The translations under genes and the position numbers were made by a program. A model generated the notes under the pieces. It was not told the DNA's origin, did not search any database, and saw only the letters and a list, made by a program, of their open reading frames with translations. This document shows positions 63,718 to 64,000 of a stretch of 64,000 bases of DNA, piece by piece; positions within the stretch are counted from its first letter, which is position 1; every line of letters starts with the position of its first letter. This stretch comes from Ooceraea biroi. Its lineage: Eukaryota; Arthropoda; Insecta; Hymenoptera; Formicidae. The stretch is taken from assembly GCF_003672135.1 (NCBI RefSeq), contig NC_039507.1, forward strand, positions 3,735,624-3,799,623, read 5' to 3'.

Positions 63718-63927
63718 AAAGGCCCGTCTACGTAGGCCGCAACGCGTCCGACACGCAGTTCGCAGACGCAGAACGTAATCAAGAGTAGTCAGCAAAATTG
63801 TAAATTTCGTTCACTATTTTTGGTTATTCTACCGCAACGCAGAAAGTTCAAATTGGTTCAACTCGTTGCGTACGGCCGATTTGCGAATGCGTGCGCGTCT
63901 GGTTGCGGCCTATGTAGACGGGCCTTA
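63718..63927. mobile_element. MITE with inverted ends
   Basis: Left end AAGGCCCGTCTACGTAGGCC and right end the near-complement GGCCTATGTAGACGGGCCTT; about 28 bp of inverted repeat and 210 bp in total, no coding frame. The AAG(G)CCCGT terminus recalls the hairpin MITE at 19.6 kb. A TTAA is present at the right edge only. Confidence 0.65.
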
Positions 63928-64000
63928 ACAAATCTTGTGAGAGTATATTATAGATATGTTATATATATACACACACATACATACACGTACTGGCCTCCAA

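Overview
The window is eukaryotic nuclear DNA, AT-rich, with short GT/AG introns. Insect-type odorant receptors (ORs) dominate it. A large same-strand tandem OR array, together with the neighbouring gene content, suggests a hymenopteran, most likely an ant. That taxonomic call is inference from gene families; I could not run a search.

Layout. 0.9-8.7 kb: two OR genes (OR1, OR2) and an OR relic, all on the + strand. 9-18.6 kb: a minus-strand M1 aminopeptidase-N-like gene that has lost its zinc-binding and GAMEN motifs, carries a stop codon and is broken up by transposons (a hAT-type fragment and a nearly complete pogo/Tigger element with a PHD-like C-terminus). 19.6 kb: a palindromic MITE. 20-34.3 kb: two almost identical copies (about 3.8 kb each) of one OR gene (ORA, ORB), each with the same hAT MITE in intron 1. 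Between them lie a truncated OR (ORC) and a transposon-dense stretch containing tandem repeats, a ubiquitin-protease-like fragment, large hairpins and a deleted Tc1 element. 34.5-49.2 kb: ORD, an OR relic, ORE, ORF (pseudogene), ORG and ORH. 50.2-51.6 kb: mitochondrial dihydroorotate dehydrogenase. 55.3-63.5 kb: an RNF19-type RBR E3 ubiquitin ligase whose 4.3-kb intron contains an antisense EcKinase-like (CHK-domain) gene. The window ends with another MITE.

The receptors share a four-exon plan (about 141 / 475 / 231 / 341 nt; phases 0,1,1), except ORA/ORB, where exons 2 and 3 are one exon. They are expected to be odorant-gated channel subunits working with Orco in antennal neurons. Many start codons have a conserved AT-rich block about 90-115 bp upstream, with GTATACAT and AATAARATATGA words, that looks like a shared core promoter. 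The array shows every stage of birth and death: fresh duplicates, intact genes, genes with one or two lesions, a 3'-truncated gene and small relics.

No new defence or biosynthetic system was found. The strongest unusual signals are the shared OR promoter block, the near-identical OR duplication, the splice-site changes in OR2 and ORC, the decayed non-catalytic aminopeptidase and the USP-like fragment in repeat DNA.
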